64,000 nucleotides of DNA, taken from assembly GCA_963805915.1 (NCBI GenBank), contig CAWDWD010000019.1, positions 62,001-126,000 of the forward strand. Reading direction: 5' to 3'. The DNA comes from JAEULH01 sp963805915. GTDB taxonomy: Bacteria; Pseudomonadota; Alphaproteobacteria; Rhodospirillales; Defluviicoccaceae. Both the position numbers and the translations under genes were made by a program. Below, in pieces: positions 25,825 through 36,263 of this stretch. Numbering within the stretch: position 1 is the first letter of the stretch; every line of letters starts with the position of its first letter. Under the pieces are notes generated by a model, which saw nothing but the letters and a program-made list of their open reading frames with translations, was not told the origin of the DNA and ran no database searches.

Positions 25825-27372
25825 ATGGCTCTAGGCCCGCGTCTCGACCTGCGTCAGACCCAGTCCCTGGTCATGACGCCGCAACTTCAGCAGGCAATCA
25901 AGCTGCTCCAGCTATCCAGCCTGGAGCTATCAACCTATGTCGACCAGCAGCTGGAACAAAATCCGTTCCTCGAGGTCGGCGATACCGCGTCGCCGCCCGC
26001 CGCCGAGGGCGGCAATGTGGAGCCGGAGCTGGTCGCGGGCGACGGCGGCGATCCGCGCGCGATCGACAGGGCCTTCGGCGATGAACCGCCGACCTACGCC
26101 GACGCCGGGATCGACCGGGAGTCCTACGACAACGTCTTCGATGGTGATCGGACCGGCGATGGCGGCGGCGCGATCGGCGATTCTTCTCTGGGCGGCACCT
26201 ACCAGAACCGCGGCGGCAGTTTCGATGGTCACGAGACCAACCTCGAGGATGTCCTGAGCGGCCAGACAACGCTTCGCGAGGCACTGACCAGCCAGTTGAC
26301 GGTTGACATCGACGATCCGGTCGAGCGCCTGATCGGTCATTACCTGATCGACCTCGTCGATGACACCGGCTACCTCGGCGCCGACGTCGATAGCGTGGCC
26401 GAGGTCCTCGGCTGTTCCGTCGACCAGGTCGAAGCCGCGCTGGCCAAGGTCCAACGGTTCGAGCCGGCCGGCATTTTCGCGCGCAGCCTCGCCGAATGTT
26501 TGAGCCTGCAGCTCGCCGATCGTGGCCGACTGGATCCGCCGATGCGAGCACTCCTCGAAAATCTTGACCTTGTCGCCAAACGCGATTGGGCGGCGCTGAG
26601 CCGGCACTGTTGCGTCAGTCACGATCAGGTCCTGCAAATGGTCGCGGAAATCCGCACCCTCAATCCCAAGCCGGCACTGGCGTACGACTACATCGTCGCT
26701 CAGCCGGTCGTTCCCGACGTCATGATGCGCCCGCGCCTCGACGGCGGCTGGATTGTCGAGCTCAATAGCGAAACACTGCCCCGTGTACTGGTCAACAATC
26801 ACTACCACATCACGCTGAGCAAGGGCGCGCGCTCGAAGGAGGACAAGCAGTACATCGCCGAGTGCATGCAGTCGGCCAATTGGCTGGTCAAGTCACTGCA
26901 CCAGCGCGCGACCACGATTTTGAAAGTTTCCGCCGAGATCGTCCGCCAGCAGGATGCATTTTTCTTCAAAGGGGTTCATGCGCTGCGGCCACTGATTCTG
27001 CGCGATGTTGCGGAAGCTATCAGCATGCATGAGAGTACCGTCAGCCGGGTTACCTCGAACAAGTTCATGTCGACGCCGCGCGGGATCTTCGAGTTGAAGT
27101 ACTTTTTCACCCACGGCGTCGGCGGTACGCGTGGCGGCGACGTTCATGCCGCCGAGTCGGTCCGCCAGCATATTAGAACGCTGATCGAGGCCGAAGCCGG
27201 CGCTTGCGTGTTTTCCGATGACGGCCTGGTCGATCTCCTGCGAAAGGAAGGGATCGACATTGCACGACGGACTGTGGCCAAATATCGCGAGGCAATGGGC
27301 ATACCCTCCTCGGTTCAGCGGCGGCGCGACAAGGACGCGGATCGGCGCGGTGAAGGAAAGGGCGCGGCTTGA
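25825..27372 (+). CDS. rpoN: RNA polymerase sigma-54 factor RpoN
   Basis: A 515-residue sigma-54. Region I: PRLDLRQTQSLVMTPQLQQA, KLLQLSSLELSTYVDQQLEQ, NPFLEV. Region II is an acidic Gly/Asp-rich stretch (~50-130). The core-binding and helix-turn-helix parts include HESTVSRVTSNKFMSTPRGI and ELKYFFTHGVG. The C-terminal RpoN box reads ARRTVAKYREAMGIPSSVQR. It directs transcription from -24/-12 promoters with enhancer-binding activators. Its place after lptB and before hpf and ptsN is the classic proteobacterial order. Confidence 0.96.
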   Translation: MALGPRLDLRQTQSLVMTPQLQQAIKLLQLSSLELSTYVDQQLEQNPFLEVGDTASPPAAEGGNVEPELVAGDGGDPRAIDRAFGDEPPTYADAGIDRESYDNVFDGDRTGDGGGAIGDSSLGGTYQNRGGSFDGHETNLEDVLSGQTTLREALTSQLTVDIDDPVERLIGHYLIDLVDDTGYLGADVDSVAEVLGCSVDQVEAALAKVQRFEPAGIFARSLAECLSLQLADRGRLDPPMRALLENLDLVAKRDWAALSRHCCVSHDQVLQMVAEIRTLNPKPALAYDYIVAQPVVPDVMMRPRLDGGWIVELNSETLPRVLVNNHYHITLSKGARSKEDKQYIAECMQSANWLVKSLHQRATTILKVSAEIVRQQDAFFFKGVHALRPLILRDVAEAISMHESTVSRVTSNKFMSTPRGIFELKYFFTHGVGGTRGGDVHAAESVRQHIRTLIEAEAGACVFSDDGLVDLLRKEGIDIARRTVAKYREAMGIPSSVQRRRDKDADRRGEGKGAA

Positions 27373-27463
27373 CACATATCCTGGCGACATCTATCGTCCG
27401 GCTTCTCGCGGATCTTGGCCCGACGCAAACATGCGCGCTGTCCTGGGTCTGTGCCTGAAAGCC

Positions 27464-27479
27464 TGGGACGCTTTCGGCA
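27464..27479 (+). promoter_or_regulatory. Possible sigma-54 (-24/-12) promoter before hpf
   Basis: TGGGAC, five bases, then CGGCA matches the TGGCAC-N5-TTGCA consensus at the key GG and GC dinucleotides with exact spacing. Transcription would start near 27491, about 30 bases before the hpf ATG. The site directly follows rpoN, so it would let sigma-54 drive hpf and ptsN. Three consensus positions differ, so this is tentative. Confidence 0.3.
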
Positions 27480-27522
27480 CCCCACAGGTGCGACAATCAC
27501 CCAGCATCAGGATCTCCTACTG

Positions 27523-28098
27523 ATGGATATTTCAATTAACGGCAAAGGCTTGGACATCGGCGACGCATTGCGCGGCCATGTCGGGGAGCAACTGTCGGCA
27601 GTCGTGATCAAGTACTTTCCGAAAGCGCACGGCGCGGTCGTGACGATTTCGCGCGAGGCGCATCTCTTCCGCGCCGACGTCTCGGTGCACCCGGCGCGCG
27701 GCTTTCTCGTCCAGGGCCGCGCCGCGGCCGATGATGCGTACGCCGCGGTGGATGGCGCGCTCGAGCGCATCGGCAAGCAGTTGCGGCGGTACAAGCGCCG
27801 GCTCAGCGATCACCACAAGCGGCGGCCGACCGAGGAAGCCACGCCGGCTCAGCAGTACATCATCGCCGCCGAGGTCGACGAAGGGGAATTGCCGGCCGAC
27901 GGTCAGCCTGCAATCATCGCGGAAATCCAGACGGAAATCGCGACATTGAGTGTCGGCGAGGCGGTGATGCGGCTGGATCTGGCAGATGTGCCGGCCATGA
28001 TGTTTCATAACCGCTCGAACGGTGGACTGAACGTTGTTTTCCGGCGGGCCGATGGCAATATCGGATGGATCGACCCCGAGAATACGCTCAAGGCGTAA
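27523..28098 (+). CDS. hpf: Ribosome hibernation-promoting factor, long form
   Basis: A 191-residue HPF/RaiA family protein. The start is set at MDISINGKGLDIGDALRGHV, since the longer frame adds unrelated residues. The N-terminal S30AE domain (1-100) has basic helices (RIGKQLRRYKRRLSDHHKRR). A linker precedes the C-terminal dimerisation domain found in long HPFs: LSVGEAVMRLDLADVPAMMF and NVVFRRADGNIGWIDP. Long HPF joins 70S ribosomes into inactive 100S dimers in stationary phase. It lies between rpoN and ptsN. Confidence 0.94.
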   Translation: MDISINGKGLDIGDALRGHVGEQLSAVVIKYFPKAHGAVVTISREAHLFRADVSVHPARGFLVQGRAAADDAYAAVDGALERIGKQLRRYKRRLSDHHKRRPTEEATPAQQYIIAAEVDEGELPADGQPAIIAEIQTEIATLSVGEAVMRLDLADVPAMMFHNRSNGGLNVVFRRADGNIGWIDPENTLKA

Positions 28099-28113
28099 GG
28101 GGTAACGGAAGCC

Positions 28114-28579
28114 ATGGAAATTTCTGACCTGATAAAGCCCGACCACGTCATCGCGAGACTGCGGTCGACAAGCAAGAAGCAGGCGCTGCAGGATTTAGCC
28201 CGGCGAGCCGCCGAGATTACCGGCCAGCCAGAGCGCGCATTGTTCTCGACGCTCATGAAGCGCGAGCGCCTCGGGACCACGGGTGTCGGCAATGGCATTG
28301 CCATTCCGCACGGCAAGCTGTCGACGCTCGACCGCCTCTACGGGCTGTTCGCGCGCCTCGACCAGCCGATTGATTTCGATGCCATCGACGACCGGCCGGT
28401 CGATCTCATTTTTCTGCTGCTCGCACCCGAGTTCGTCCGGCGCCGATCATCTGAAGGCGCTGGCCAGGGTCTCTCGCCTGCTTCGCGATAAGCCGACGTG
28501 CGAGAAGCTGCGCGGTACGGACGATGCCGAGGCGCTTTATGCCCTGCTCGTCGACACCGCCGCGAGCTGGGCGGCGTGA
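28114..28579 (+). CDS. ptsN: PTS IIA-like nitrogen regulatory protein PtsN, frameshifted
   Basis: A ~154-residue EIIA-Ntr, phosphoryl acceptor of the nitrogen PTS. The first part reads MEISDLIKPDHVIARLRSTS and keeps the phosphorylated His in NGIAIPHGKLSTLDRLYG. After FLLLAPE near 28430 the frame changes to one giving GADHLKALARVSRLLRDK and the family's C-terminus. Removing one T from GAGTTCGTCC restores PESSGADHL, so a single-base insertion is the simplest cause. The gene is 15 bases after hpf, in the conserved rpoN-hpf-ptsN order. Confidence 0.88.
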
Positions 28580-28740
28580 CGGTTCGAGGGGCCGTCCGGC
28601 CTCAACACCAGCCAAGACCCCGTACGTAACCGATACTCAGGGTGCCTTGACCGGATGCGGGGCGGACAGTAGTGTCCGCGACGCGGCGCACGTCCGGCTA
28701 TCGGGGCCGTCGCGTCCCTGAAGGTACCGGAACGAGTTGC

Positions 28741-29612
<872 letters not shown>

Positions 29613-29626
29613 GCAGGGCATAGACG

Positions 29627-31708
29627 ATGGCGCAACTGCTGCTCGAACTGCTCAGTGAAGAGATACCGGCACGGATGCAGGCTCAGGCCGCGGCCGAGCT
29701 CGATCGCCTGATCCGCAGTGGGCTCAAGGAGGCCGAACTCGACTTCACCGGGACGCGCCGGTACGCCACGCCGCGCCGCCTTGTCGTCGTCGTCGACGGG
29801 TTGCCGCTGGCCCAGCGCGACAGCGTTGAAGAACGCCGCGGTCCGCGCGCCGATGCTCCGGAGAAAGCGATCGCCGGGTTCCTGCGCGCCAACGGTATCG
29901 CTCGCGACGCCGTCGAACAGCGCGACACCGGCAAGGGCACATTCCTGTTCGCGGTGATAACCCGGCGCGGGCGTGATGCCGGCGAAGTCACCGCCGAGAT
30001 CATCGAGCGGTCGATCCGCGCGCTTTCGTGGCCGAAGTCGATGCGCTGGGCGGACCACGACAGCCGCTGGGTTCGCCCGCTCCATTCGATCCTCTGCCGC
30101 TTCGCTGGCCGGACCCTGCCGGTCCGCTTTGATCCGGTGACGGCGGGCGAGGCGACGCGCGGCCACCGCTTTCTCGCCCCCGATGCCTTCGCCGTGACCG
30201 ACGCCGCCGACTACCAAGCCAAGCTGCTTGCGGCGAGCGTCGTGGTCGATTGCGAAGACCGCCGGCGGCTGATCGTCGAACACTCCGAGCGGCTGGCCGC
30301 TAGCGAAGGGTTAAGCGTGCGGCCGGATCCCGCGTTGCTCACCGAGGTCGCGGGACTTGTGGAATGGCCGGTGGTCATGATCGGGCGGATCGACCGCGCC
30401 TTCATGGACGTTCCGCCGGAGGTCCTCGTCACCGCGATGCGGACGCACCAGAAGTACTTTTCGCTGCTCGACGCGTCCGGCGCACTCGCGCCGCGGTTCC
30501 TGGTCGTCGCCAACACCCCCGGAGTGGACGGCGGCCAGGAAATTGTCGCCGGCAACGAACGGGTGCTCCGAGCCAGGCTCGCCGACGCCAAGTTCTTCTG
30601 GGACCAGGATCGCAAGCAGAGCCTGGCGAGCCGGGTCGATCGGCTCGCGGGCCGGGTCTTCCATGCCGGGCTCGGCTCGGACCTGGAGCGGGTCGGCCGG
30701 ATTGTCGGCCTCGCCCGCTCGCTCGCCACGCGCATCGGTGCCGATGCCGATTGCGCCGGCCGCGCGGCGCGCCTGTGCAAGGCCGACCTGACGACCGGCA
30801 TGGTCGGCGAGTTTCCCGAACTCCAGGGCCTGATGGGCCGCTACTACGCAATTCACGACGGCGAGGAGGCGGAGGTCTGCGAAGCGATCGCCGATCACTA
30901 CGCGCCGCAGGGGCCATCGGACCGCTGTCCCTCGGCGCCGGTCAGCGTCGCCGTCGCGCTGGCCGACAAGATCGACATGCTCGCAGGCTTCTTCGCCATC
31001 GGCGAGAAGCCGACCGGCTCGCGCGACCCCTATGCGCTCCGTCGCGCGGGGCTTGGTGTCATTCGCATGCTGATCGAGAATGGCCTGCGGGTGCCACTCG
31101 GCGCGCTCTTCCGCGAGGCCATCGCGGGCTACCCGGCCGCGTTTGGTCGCGACGCCAATGGAGACACGGCTGATCGTGTCACGGGTGAGCTGCTCGAGTT
31201 CCTCGCCGAGCGGCTAAAGGTGCACCTGCGCGCTCAGAGCGTTCGTCACGACCTGATCGCCGCCGTGTTCGCACTCGGTGGCGAGGACGATCTCGTTCGG
31301 CTGCTTGCCCGCGTCGACGCGCTTAAACACTTCCTCGATACAGACGACGGTGCTAACTTGCTGACCGCGTACAGGCGGGCGAGCAATATTGTCCGCATCG
31401 AAGAAAAGCGGGATGGCCGTTCATATGATGAGGAGGCGGAGCCGACGCTGTTCGCGGAGCAGGGGGAGATCCTGCTTTACGAGGCTTTATCGCTGGCGAG
31501 GCGGCGAATTGCCGAAGCCTTGACGGGCGAGCGATTTGCCGCGGCGATGGCCGCTCTGGCCGATCTTCGTCGGCCGGTCGATGCCTTTTTTGACACCGTC
31601 ACTGTCAACTGCGCCGACGCGGGGCTTCGGGTCAACCGGCTAAAGTTGCTTGCGCGGATCCGCTCGGCTCTCGGTGGCGTAGCGGATTTCTCGCAAGTCG
31701 AGGGATAG
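29627..31708 (+). CDS. glyS: Glycyl-tRNA synthetase beta subunit
   Basis: A 693-residue beta subunit with the family start LLLELLSEEIPARMQ, internal FTGTRRYATPRRLVVVVDGL, DVPPEVLVTAMRTHQKYFSL, AKFFWDQDRKQSL and DLTTGMVGEFPELQGLMGRY. An HD-like stretch DHYAPQGPSD is present, and the C-terminal anticodon-binding domain ends with VDAFFDTVTVNCADAGLRVN. It binds tRNA-Gly and completes the alpha2beta2 enzyme with glyQ just upstream. Both are probably one operon, with ppdK only 23 bases downstream. Confidence 0.96.
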   Translation: MAQLLLELLSEEIPARMQAQAAAELDRLIRSGLKEAELDFTGTRRYATPRRLVVVVDGLPLAQRDSVEERRGPRADAPEKAIAGFLRANGIARDAVEQRDTGKGTFLFAVITRRGRDAGEVTAEIIERSIRALSWPKSMRWADHDSRWVRPLHSILCRFAGRTLPVRFDPVTAGEATRGHRFLAPDAFAVTDAADYQAKLLAASVVVDCEDRRRLIVEHSERLAASEGLSVRPDPALLTEVAGLVEWPVVMIGRIDRAFMDVPPEVLVTAMRTHQKYFSLLDASGALAPRFLVVANTPGVDGGQEIVAGNERVLRARLADAKFFWDQDRKQSLASRVDRLAGRVFHAGLGSDLERVGRIVGLARSLATRIGADADCAGRAARLCKADLTTGMVGEFPELQGLMGRYYAIHDGEEAEVCEAIADHYAPQGPSDRCPSAPVSVAVALADKIDMLAGFFAIGEKPTGSRDPYALRRAGLGVIRMLIENGLRVPLGALFREAIAGYPAAFGRDANGDTADRVTGELLEFLAERLKVHLRAQSVRHDLIAAVFALGGEDDLVRLLARVDALKHFLDTDDGANLLTAYRRASNIVRIEEKRDGRSYDEEAEPTLFAEQGEILLYEALSLARRRIAEALTGERFAAAMAALADLRRPVDAFFDTVTVNCADAGLRVNRLKLLARIRSALGGVADFSQVEG

Positions 31709-31731
31709 ATAACGAGGGATAGGATAAGACC

Positions 31732-34413
31732 ATGACGAAATGGGTATACACGTTTGGGGGCGGAAAGGCCGAAGGCGGGACGAAGGACAAGAACCTGCTT
31801 GGGGGCAAGGGCGCCAACCTTGCCGAGATGAGCAGCATCGGCATTCCGGTGCCGGCGGGCTTCACCCTTTCCACCGAAGTCTGCACGTACTTCACGGAAA
31901 ACAACAACACCTATCCCGAGGACCTTAAAGAGCAGGTCGAGAAGGCCCTGGCCGAGGTTGAGAAGATCATGAGCGCCAAGTTCGGCGCCAAGTCCGGGCC
32001 GCTGCTGCTGGTGTCCGTTCGCTCGGGCGCGCGCGCGTCGATGCCCGGCATGATGGACACGGTACTCAATCTTGGCCTTAATGACGAGACGGTGAAGACG
32101 TTGACCGCCAACACCGGCGACGAACGTTTCGCCTTCGACAGCTATCGCCGGTTCATTCAGATGTATTCAAACGTCGTGCTCGGCGTGGAAGGCCACAATT
32201 TCGAGACCCTGCTGGAAGAGCACAAGGAGAAGGTCGGCAAGACCTTCGACGTCGACCTGACCGCCGACGACTGGAAGGTCCTGGTTGGCCAGTACAAGGC
32301 CGAAATCCGCAACCGGATCGGCAAGGAGTTCCCGCAAGATCCCCACGAGCAGCTTTGGGGCGCGGTCGGCGCGGTGTTTGGCAGCTGGATGAACAAGCGC
32401 GCCATCACCTACCGCAGGCTCAACAATCTCCCCGATCACTGGGGCACGGCGGTCAACGTCCAAGCCATGGTCTTCGGCAACATGGGTGACGACTCGGCCA
32501 CCGGCGTATGCTTCTCGCGCAACCCGTCGACCGGCGAGAACGCATTCTACGGCGAATACCTCATCAACGCCCAGGGCGAGGACGTGGTCGCCGGTATTCG
32601 TACCCCGCAGCCGCTGTCACTCGCCGAAAAGGCGACAATGGACTCCGATCTTCCGGCGATGGAAGAGCTGCTGCCGTCGCTCTATACCGAGCTCGTCGGT
32701 TTCCGCGACCACCTCGAAGACCACTACCATGACATGCAGGACATGGAGTTTACCATCCAGAAGGGCAAACTCTGGATGCTGCAAACCCGTAACGGCAAGC
32801 GGACGGCGCAGGCCGCGCTCAAGATCGCCGTCGATATGTGTGATTCCGGAATGATCGACAAGAAGGAGGCGGTTCGCCGCGTAGAGCCGGCCCAGCTCGA
32901 CCAGCTGCTGCACCCGATGATCGATCCGAAAGCGCACAAGGACGTCCTCGGCAAGGGCCTGCCGGCCTCGCCGGGCGCCGCTTCGGGCCTGATCGTCTTT
33001 ACCGCCGATGATGCCGAAGCCTGGACCAAGGATGGCAAGAAGGTCATCCTGACCCGGATCGAGACCTCGCCCGAGGACATCCACGGCATGCACGCGGCGG
33101 AGGGCATTCTGACCACCCGCGGCGGCATGACCAGCCACGCGGCGGTTGTCGCCCGCGGCATGGGCAAGCCCTGCGTCGCCGGCGCCGGCGACCTGCGGGT
33201 CGACTACAATGCAAAGACCTTGACGGTGGGCAAGACGGTCCTCGGCGAGGGCGACATGGTCACCATCGACGGATCGACCGGCCAGGTGCTCAAGGGCGAT
33301 GTGCCGAAGATACAGCCCGAAGTTTCGGGAACGTTCGGCACGCTGATGGGTTGGGTCGACGAAATCCGCACCCTGAAGGTCCGGGCCAACGCCGAGACGC
33401 CGCTCGATGCGAGCACCGCGCTCAAGTTCGGCTGCGAGGGAATCGGCCTATGCCGGACCGAGCACATGTTTTTCGATCCGGAGCGGATCATCAACGTCCG
33501 CCAGATGATCGTCGCCCGCAACGAGGAAGAGCGCCGCGTCGCTCTCGACAAGCTGCTGCCCTATCAGCGCCAAGACTTCGTTGAGCTGTTCTCGATCATG
33601 GAGGGCCTGCCGGTCACGATCCGTCTGCTCGATCCGCCGCTCCACGAGTTTTTGCCGCACTCCGACGCCGACATGGCGGTCGTCGCCAAGGCCGCCGGCG
33701 TCGATCTCGAGACGGTCAAGCAGCGTGCCCAGCAACTGCACGAGTCCAACCCGATGCTCGGCCACCGTGGCTGCCGCCTCGGCGTCACCTACCCCGAGAT
33801 CTACGAGATGCAGTGCCGGGCGATCTTCGAGGCGGTCGCCGAGACCAAGAAAGGGGGCAAGTCGGTTCTGCCGGAGGTCATGATCCCGCTGATCGCGACC
33901 AAGGCCGAGTTCGACCGCCTCAAGACCATGGTCGACCGGGTCGCGGGCGAAGTGATGACAGCGACCGGCGCCAAGTTCGAATACCTGGTCGGGACCATGA
34001 TCGAACTGCCGCGCGCCGCCCTGGTCGCCGACAAAATCGCCGAAGGCGCCGAGTTCTTCAGCTTCGGCACCAACGACCTGACTCAGACCACGTACGGTCT
34101 GTCGCGCGACGACGCGGCCAACTTCCTGGTGCCCTATCAGGAGCTTGGCGTTCTGCCGAACGATCCGTTCCAGACGCTCGATCAGGAGGGCGTGGGCGAA
34201 CTGGTCAAGCTCGCCGTCGAGCGCGGCCGCAAGACCCGTCCCGACATCAAGCTCGGGATTTGCGGCGAGCACGGCGGTGACCCGGCCTCGGTTCACTTCT
34301 GCCACGATATCGGCCTGAACTACGTTTCGTGCTCACCATATCGCGTGCCGATCGCGCGGCTGGCGGCGGCTCAGGCGGCTCTGGGCACCGGCGGCGCCAG
34401 CACGACGGCGTAA
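31732..34413 (+). CDS. ppdK: Pyruvate, phosphate dikinase
   Basis: An 893-residue enzyme interconverting pyruvate + ATP + Pi and PEP + AMP + PPi. The N-terminal ATP-grasp domain begins VYTFGGGKAEG, GGKGANLAEMSSIGIPVPAG. The swivelling phosphohistidine domain has GGMTSHAAVVARGMGKPCVA with catalytic His near residue 469. The PEP/pyruvate barrel contains GLCRTEHMFFDPERI and FSFGTNDLTQTTYGLSRDDA, and ends GICGEHGGDPASVHFC with the catalytic Cys region. PPDK precedes gluconeogenic carbon flow from pyruvate, fitting glycogen-type GH57 enzymes nearby. A GC-rich hairpin follows the gene. Confidence 0.97.
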   Translation: MTKWVYTFGGGKAEGGTKDKNLLGGKGANLAEMSSIGIPVPAGFTLSTEVCTYFTENNNTYPEDLKEQVEKALAEVEKIMSAKFGAKSGPLLLVSVRSGARASMPGMMDTVLNLGLNDETVKTLTANTGDERFAFDSYRRFIQMYSNVVLGVEGHNFETLLEEHKEKVGKTFDVDLTADDWKVLVGQYKAEIRNRIGKEFPQDPHEQLWGAVGAVFGSWMNKRAITYRRLNNLPDHWGTAVNVQAMVFGNMGDDSATGVCFSRNPSTGENAFYGEYLINAQGEDVVAGIRTPQPLSLAEKATMDSDLPAMEELLPSLYTELVGFRDHLEDHYHDMQDMEFTIQKGKLWMLQTRNGKRTAQAALKIAVDMCDSGMIDKKEAVRRVEPAQLDQLLHPMIDPKAHKDVLGKGLPASPGAASGLIVFTADDAEAWTKDGKKVILTRIETSPEDIHGMHAAEGILTTRGGMTSHAAVVARGMGKPCVAGAGDLRVDYNAKTLTVGKTVLGEGDMVTIDGSTGQVLKGDVPKIQPEVSGTFGTLMGWVDEIRTLKVRANAETPLDASTALKFGCEGIGLCRTEHMFFDPERIINVRQMIVARNEEERRVALDKLLPYQRQDFVELFSIMEGLPVTIRLLDPPLHEFLPHSDADMAVVAKAAGVDLETVKQRAQQLHESNPMLGHRGCRLGVTYPEIYEMQCRAIFEAVAETKKGGKSVLPEVMIPLIATKAEFDRLKTMVDRVAGEVMTATGAKFEYLVGTMIELPRAALVADKIAEGAEFFSFGTNDLTQTTYGLSRDDAANFLVPYQELGVLPNDPFQTLDQEGVGELVKLAVERGRKTRPDIKLGICGEHGGDPASVHFCHDIGLNYVSCSPYRVPIARLAAAQAALGTGGASTTA

Positions 34414-34455
34414 CCGCGTGACCAGATAAGCGACGCCAACAAGCGGCGCAAGACG

Positions 34456-34473
34456 GGAGGGCTTCGGCCCTCT
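34456..34473 (+). terminator. Hairpin after ppdK
   Basis: GAGGGC-TTCG-GCCCTC, a six-bp GC stem with a stable UUCG tetraloop, lies 43 bases after the ppdK stop. It is followed by CTCGTTGTGCTT, only weakly T-rich, so it may be an imperfect intrinsic terminator or an mRNA 3' end stabiliser. The rest of 34414-34660 holds no gene I can support. Confidence 0.5.
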
Positions 34474-34660
34474 CGTTGTGCTTATGCGGACCCGCGGTGG
34501 GCGCCGCCTGCTAGGTCTTGACCATGAGCGCGCTGATCGCAGCGGTGCTGGCTTGGGCGCGAGGGAACCGGGCAAAATAGGCGAAGCCGAGAGGTGATGC
34601 GCAGCACGCCGGCCTTCACCGGCGCCGCTTCCGGTGCCGGCTATGCGGAGTTTGGCCGCG

Positions 34661-36145
34661 CTACTTGTAATCCGAAGACGCGATGGCGTCGGCGCGGCGG
34701 CACAGTTCCTTGCCGTACTCGGTCCAGATGCCCTGGCCCCAGTAGCGGTAGCAGCTCGTTTCGGCGGCGAGCAGGTGGTAGAGCGCGTTGCGGTAGCGCT
34801 GCTCGTCGGTATTCAGGTTCTTGCTTTTCAGAACCCGTTCGTGGAACAGCGCCGAGGCCTTGTCCATGGGCGCCAGGACATCGTCGTAGCCGTGAACCCA
34901 CGAAAGATTGTTGGTCCAGCTTCCGCCCTGCATGTGGAACTGGTGGTCTTCCTTGGCGCACTCGGCAATGACCTTGGCCAGCTTGTCGGGGCCGGCGCCG
35001 GGCTTCATCCTGTCCCAGATCTTCTTTTGGTGGATCGGCTGGAGCGGCGCGAAGTCGGTATCCTTGATGCCCATGGCGGCGAGGTGTTCGAGGTACTCGG
35101 TGCCGTTCATCATCGCGGTTTGCGAACCGGTGGCCTCGCGCGCCACCTCCATGAACTTGCCCGGGAACTCGTTCATCATTACCCCGCCGTTTTCGCCGTC
35201 GGCGATCTGGGTGACGAGCGGCGGGACGCTCTTGCCGGCCAACTGCCAGCGATCGAGGCTCTTGGCCTCGTAGTAGGGTTGCATCTGGGCGACGAGTTTG
35301 GTGTCGGATCCTTGCGTCTTGACCAGCGCGATGATTTCGGCGGTTTCCCCGTCGGAGTTGGTGCAGACCAGGCGGTGGGGAAGGTGCTTCTGCTCCGGCC
35401 CCGAGCCGGTCTCCGGGCGCTCGACGCTGTGTTCCTGGACCAGGACCCAGCGAAAGCCGCAATCGCGCAGCGTCTTGACGAAGGCATAGGCGACGTCGGG
35501 ATGATTGGGCAGGGCCATTTCCGACGGCGAGAAGCCGCGCAGGCGTTCCAGCGCCTCGAAACCGAAGATGGCGGCGAAGTGGTGCTGAAAGGCCTGGACG
35601 TGCAGTCGGAAATCCTGCACCGGCGTCGATGGCGCCACCGCGTGGCCCCACGGACAGCCCAGCCATTCAACGGCGTGGCGGGTTTGGGGATCGCAGGTGA
35701 CCGCCTTCAAGGCGTCGATCACATGGTCTTCGCCCATCGCCCGGAGGCCGTGCAGCAGGGTGCCGGAGTACTCCAGCATGACGCGCGGCTGCTTGCCCTC
35801 GCCCACGAGCTGCTGGACGAACTCGGCGATCCGCTTGTAGCACCAGACGAAGGCCGGCGCGTTGTGGTTATCGCCGATGCCTTGATTCTCCATCATGTGC
35901 TGCAGGTTGCTGATGATCGTAGCAGAGCGCATGTCGCCGCCGCCGGCCGGGATCAGGGGTTGATGCATGTGCAGCGCGATGGCGAAGGCCGACTTGATCG
36001 AGCCGAAATCGATGCCGCCGGCGCTTCGGAACGCCTCGTTGCCCGCGGCCGCCACGACGGCGTCGTGCACCATCTTTTCGTGCCCGGCAATGTTGGGCAG
36101 ACCGTCGACATATTCGGCTAGCGAGCGCGTTGTTGCTTCTGACAT
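34661..36145 (-). CDS. Glycoside hydrolase family 57 protein
   Basis: A 494-residue protein counted from MSEATTRSL (ATG ending at 36145, GGGGATGAG upstream). Upstream in-frame residues look non-coding. The GH57 motif 1 appears as FAIALHMHQPLIP near residue 58. Further stretches are EYSGTLLHGLRAMG, WLGCPWGHAVAPSTPVQDF, GFSPSEMALPNHPDVAYAF and RWVLVQEHSVERP. The family acts on alpha-glucans (amylase, 4-alpha-glucanotransferase, branching). The exact activity is not readable. A second, different GH57 gene starts at 63499. It is transcribed alone, divergent from the HIT gene. Confidence 0.85.
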   Translation of the reverse strand: MSEATTRSLAEYVDGLPNIAGHEKMVHDAVVAAAGNEAFRSAGGIDFGSIKSAFAIALHMHQPLIPAGGGDMRSATIISNLQHMMENQGIGDNHNAPAFVWCYKRIAEFVQQLVGEGKQPRVMLEYSGTLLHGLRAMGEDHVIDALKAVTCDPQTRHAVEWLGCPWGHAVAPSTPVQDFRLHVQAFQHHFAAIFGFEALERLRGFSPSEMALPNHPDVAYAFVKTLRDCGFRWVLVQEHSVERPETGSGPEQKHLPHRLVCTNSDGETAEIIALVKTQGSDTKLVAQMQPYYEAKSLDRWQLAGKSVPPLVTQIADGENGGVMMNEFPGKFMEVAREATGSQTAMMNGTEYLEHLAAMGIKDTDFAPLQPIHQKKIWDRMKPGAGPDKLAKVIAECAKEDHQFHMQGGSWTNNLSWVHGYDDVLAPMDKASALFHERVLKSKNLNTDEQRYRNALYHLLAAETSCYRYWGQGIWTEYGKELCRRADAIASSDYK

Positions 36146-36263
36146 GAACTCATCCCCGTCGGTTATTGGCATGTGGCCGCGAAAGCGCCTTCGTCTATAG
36201 TTTATTTCGCCCGCCGCGTCCGCCGGTTTGTTAGCGCAACGAGGCACTGAACACGGAGCGAAG

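Noticed and set aside
28425..28445. Programmed frameshifting in ptsN and the other split genes
   Set aside because: No slippery heptamer or downstream pseudoknot is evident, the sites differ in sequence, and the same kind of break occurs in unrelated genes.
34634..36121. 495-residue plus-strand frame opposite the GH57 gene
   Set aside because: No family motifs, start inside non-coding sequence; the minus strand has clear GH57 signatures.
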